In this document: positions 14,034-16,137 of the stretch, in pieces
How the letters are laid out: each line of letters starts with the position of its first letter
How positions within the stretch are numbered: position 1 is the stretch's first letter
Source: Chrysochromulina tobinii
Lineage: Eukaryota > Haptophyta > Prymnesiales > Chrysochromulinaceae
Assembly (NCBI GenBank): GCA_001275005.1
Contig: JWZX01002941.1
Span: 1-16,137 of the forward strand
Length of the DNA stretch: 16,137 bases
Reading direction: 5' to 3'
Made by a program: the position numbers and the translations under genes
The notes under the pieces: generated by a model
The model's input: the letters and a program-made list of their open reading frames with translations, nothing else
Told to the model about the DNA's origin: nothing
Database searches by the model: none

Positions 14034-16137
14034 ATGGACTTGGACACCCAAGCCTCGCCCCCTTGGGCATGGTTCCTTTCTCTGGATGTGCAGCGGCAGC
14101 AGCAGGTGCTCGCGCTGGATCGGCCGCTGGCACACCTGCTTGTGTATCTGCTCGACAAGGCCGCCGAGGCTGGCCAGCGGGTGGCGCTCTTTGAGTGGGC
14201 ATTCATCGAGCACAGCCACTGCGCCGTGGCTCGCAGCAGCAGCAGCAGCAGCACTTCGACAAAAGCGCGTCGGTCCTCATCATCGGCCGCTGCCACCACG
14301 GTTGCCGAAGAGACGCAAGAGGCGGCAGACGAGGATAGCGACATGGACGCGTCCGTGACCGCGGGTCTCGCGCTCCTAGATCAGGCGCGGTGCTGCTTCG
14401 TCGATCGAGGCGGCTGCGAGCCTACGCACTGGGACACCGTCACCCTGGACAGCGACTGGCTTGTGACTCCATCGCAGCTGCTCGTACTCGCTCAGGCGCT
14501 CACCGACGGCCGCTTCCTTGGCGCGCCGCCACGCCTCGCACCGGCGAGCGACAAGAGCGTGCGCTCGCGCTGCGTGCCGTGGCTCGCCGACATGGAGCTC
14601 GTGCATTCGGGCGCGTTGCTGCTCGGCGGACTCGAGGCAGGGCTGTGGAACGCATACGCTCGGGACAGCGCCCGTAGCAGCAGCAGCAGCAGCAGCAGCA
14701 GCGCGCATGCGGCTGCGGCCGCCGTGCGAGCCGTTCAGGAGCGCCATGCGTCCCTTGAGCGCTTTGTGAAGGCACGGGGCGCGATGGGCGCCACCACGGC
14801 GCGTGGGACGCATGACAAGTCAAGTGGGAGGCTCGCGATCGATACGCCTTTGATCGAGGCGACTTCTTGGGTGCAGTCGCTGTGCTTCAGCCCCCTCTCC
14901 CTACGCCTGCGGCTGGGTCTGCCCGAACTATGCCGCGCCCGTCGGGTCCTCGAGGCGAGCATGGCGGAGGACGCGGCAGACGCCCTACTGCGTGATGAGA
15001 TCCCTCATCACGACGGCGCTGCGCGCGGAGGCGCCGCCGTGAGCGCTGGCCGCGGAGGCGGCGGAGGCGGTGGAGGCGGTGGAGGCGGTGGAGGCGGTGG
15101 AGGCGGTGTTGGCGGTGGAGGCGGCGGCAAGGAGGGCGGTGGAGGCGGTGGAGGCAACACCAAGGTGGAAGGCGACGGAGCCGAAGGCGGCGGCAGCGGC
15201 GCCAAAAGCGCTTCCAAAAAGGAGAGGCAGCTGCAGCGCAAGCGCGAGGAGAAGGCGAGAACGGCGCAGCAACTGACGGATCGTACCGGTACGGAGGACT
15301 CGGCGTCGTCGTGGGCGGCGGCGCAAGCAGCGTCGCCTGATGAGGGAGGCAATCAGCGGTCATCAGCGGTCATCAGCGGTCATCAGCGGTCATCAGCGGA
15401 GCAATCATCGTCTCCAAAGACGAGCACCGCCCCACTGATTGAGAAGCTCATCGAGGAGCTCATCGACCTGGCGGTGCGCTGATGACTGCTGATGACCTTT
15501 GATGACCTTTGATGACCTTTAATGACCTTTGATGACCGCTGACGACCGCTGATTGCCTCCCTCATCAGGTGCGCCTGGGCGATGAGCGGCGGCGCGTGCG
15601 CACGGCCGCCGAGCAACGCCGACGACAGCAGGCAACACAACGCTCAGATGACCTCTGATGACCTCTGATGACCGCTGATGACCGCTGATGACCACTGATG
15701 ACCACTGATGATAGCTGATGACCATTGATGATCGCTGATGACCGCTGATGACCGCTGATGACCACTGATTGTCTCCCTCATCAGGCGACGCGCGAGGCTC
15801 GCGCAGTCATCGAGCAGCTGCTCACGAACACTGTGCGCGAGGCCGCGCGCCGCGCCAAGAAGCGAGCCAAGGTGGAGAGGCGCCTCGAGGAGCGCCGTGA
15901 CGAGCGCCTGGGTGACGAACCCCGTGATGAGCGTCGGGACGAGCAGCGCCGTGGGGCGGAGGCAGAGGGCGGCGCCCATCACGGCGCTCAGCACGGCGCT
16001 CGTCACGGCGCGAACGATCCAAAAGGGAGCGACCTGAAGAGGAGCGCCGTGACGAGCGAGTCGCCTACCGTGTCGGCTGCGGAATCGGTCGGACGAGGCG
16101 GGGGTGGCGCGCGCGGCGGCGGCGGGGGCGGCGGCCG
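14034..16137 (+). CDS. Low-complexity protein of unknown function, 3' end beyond window
   Basis: Proposed exons 14034-15473, 15569-15631 and 15785 to the window edge, all phase 0. N-terminal segment FLSLDVQRQQQVLALDRPLAHLLVYLLDK is helical and looks like a folded domain. Two poly-serine runs (AGC repeats) separate it from a middle domain (residues about 105-320) rich in Leu, Trp and Cys (e.g. CCFVDRGGCEPTHWDTVTLD, LIEATSWVQSLCFSPLSLRL). Then a glycine tract, a basic helix KSASKKERQLQRKREEK, and a segment encoded by an inverted intron-type repeat (SPDEGGNQRSSAVISGHQ). Exons 2 and 3 are Arg/Glu-rich (REAARRAKKRAK, RDERLGDEPRDERRDE), probably a long charged helix, ending in Gly/Arg at the edge. 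No family recognised; the charged tail could suit RNA or nucleic-acid binding, but that is a guess. Confidence 0.65.
14235..14252 (+). repeat. (AGC)6 poly-serine run
   Basis: Six pure AGC codons in frame, followed by TSTK. Coding microsatellite in the low-complexity gene. Confidence 0.95.
14676..14702 (+). repeat. (AGC)9 poly-serine run
   Basis: Nine pure AGC codons in frame, followed by an Ala-rich stretch. Purity suggests recent slippage. Confidence 0.95.
15051..15165 (+). repeat. Glycine-coding GGAGGCGGT repeat
   Basis: Imperfect 9-base GGAGGCGGT units in frame encode a run of 18 Gly, then GGGGGG and GGGGGGGG blocks broken by Val and KE. A likely flexible linker and a length-variable site. 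Confidence 0.9.
15337..15411 (-). repeat. Inverted intron-type repeat inside coding sequence
   Basis: 15337-15356 is the exact reverse complement of CTGATTGCCTCCCTCATCAG, which ends introns at 1713 and 15568. It is followed by four CGGTCATCAG decamers (15357-15396), the complement of the TGATGACCGC decamers in the downstream introns. Read on the minus strand, the block has the same layout as the 3' half of intron 15474-15568. On the plus strand it stays open and adds about 25 residues (DEGGNQRSSAVISGHQ and following). Confidence 0.85.
15474..15568 (+). repeat. 95-nt repeat intron, low-complexity gene
   Basis: GT-AG, phase 0: GCG|GTGCGCTGATGA ... CTCATCAG|GTGCGCCTG. Filled with about seven decamers of type TGATGACCTT/TGATGACCGC and closed by the 20-base shared motif (15549-15568). 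GTGCGC is present both at the intron start and at the next exon start. If unspliced, the frame stops at 15482. Confidence 0.8.
15632..15784 (+). repeat. 153-nt repeat intron with apparent GC donor
   Basis: Proposed GC-AG intron, phase 0: CAG|GCAACACAACGCTC ... CTCATCAG|GCGACGCGCGAGGC. About twelve TGATGACC-type decamers, then the shared 3' motif with one mismatch (15765-15784). The exon after the acceptor resembles the sequence at the donor. Without splicing the frame stops shortly after 15650. No GT donor nearby gives a better join. Confidence 0.65.
15968..16011 (+). repeat. Short His-Gly-Ala coding repeat
   Basis: In-frame units of about 12 bases (CATCACGGCGCT, CAGCACGGCGCT, CGTCACGGCGCG) encode HHGAQHGARHGA in the third exon of the low-complexity gene. 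Confidence 0.8.

Noticed and set aside
15650-15784. CRISPR-like array
   Set aside because: The decamers are contiguous with no unique spacers, and the setting is eukaryotic.
15519-16006. Long minus-strand open frames rich in GHQRSSAVI repeats (also at 1495-1990)
   Set aside because: They are translations of the complement of the TGATGACC/TGATGGCC arrays, which lacks stops in every frame by composition. They overlap plus-strand exons and introns.

Overview
The window looks like nuclear DNA of a GC-rich, flagellated, single-celled alga, most likely a haptophyte or something similar. The signs are spliceosomal introns (GT-AG, and at least one apparent GC-AG), a ciliary dynein-regulatory-complex coiled-coil protein, an R-SNARE, a TACO1/YebC-type protein, strong G/C preference at third codon positions in most genes, and short intergenic spaces. 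The lineage is an inference; nothing here fixes the species.

Layout. (1) 247-2378 (+) is a multi-exon membrane-anchored sulfotransferase. Its introns are built of short TGATGGCC-type tandem repeats, and the 3' end of the gene is uncertain. (2) 2379-3229 is non-coding with a repeated near-palindrome and a hairpin. (3) 3230-6542 (+) is the standout gene: an NLR-like protein of about 1088 residues with an N-terminal helical segment, a CHAT (caspase-like) protease with both catalytic residues, an NB-ARC ATPase, a winged-helix segment and about six leucine-rich repeats. (4) 7168-7761 (+) is a DRC12/CCDC153-like flagellar protein. (5) From 8199 on, genes alternate strand: 8199-8960 (-) and 9178-10851 (+), both unidentified multi-pass membrane proteins; 11222-11923 (-), another membrane protein; 12033-12746 (+), TACO1/YebC; 12984-13823 (-), a longin-type R-SNARE; and 14034-16137 (+), an unidentified low-complexity protein that runs off the window. 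Three head-to-head pairs are separated by only about 110-217 bp, which suggests shared promoters.

Two things stand out. First, the CHAT-NB-ARC-LRR gene combines a protease effector, a signalling ATPase switch and an LRR sensor, as expected of an immune or cell-death receptor. Its base composition is unlike its neighbours. Second, introns in two genes 13 kb apart (sulfotransferase and the last gene) end in the same 20-base motif, CTGATTGCCTCCCTCATCAG, preceded in the last gene by decamer repeats (TGATGACCnC). Several of these introns have short duplications where the intron start resembles the downstream exon start. An inverted copy of the same unit sits inside the coding sequence of the last gene. 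This looks like an active or recent family of introner-type elements, including one copy that became protein-coding when inserted backwards.

The genes do not form one pathway. Flagellum (DRC12), secretory traffic (R-SNARE, Golgi-type sulfotransferase), organelle translation (TACO1) and putative immunity (NLR) are simply neighbours.
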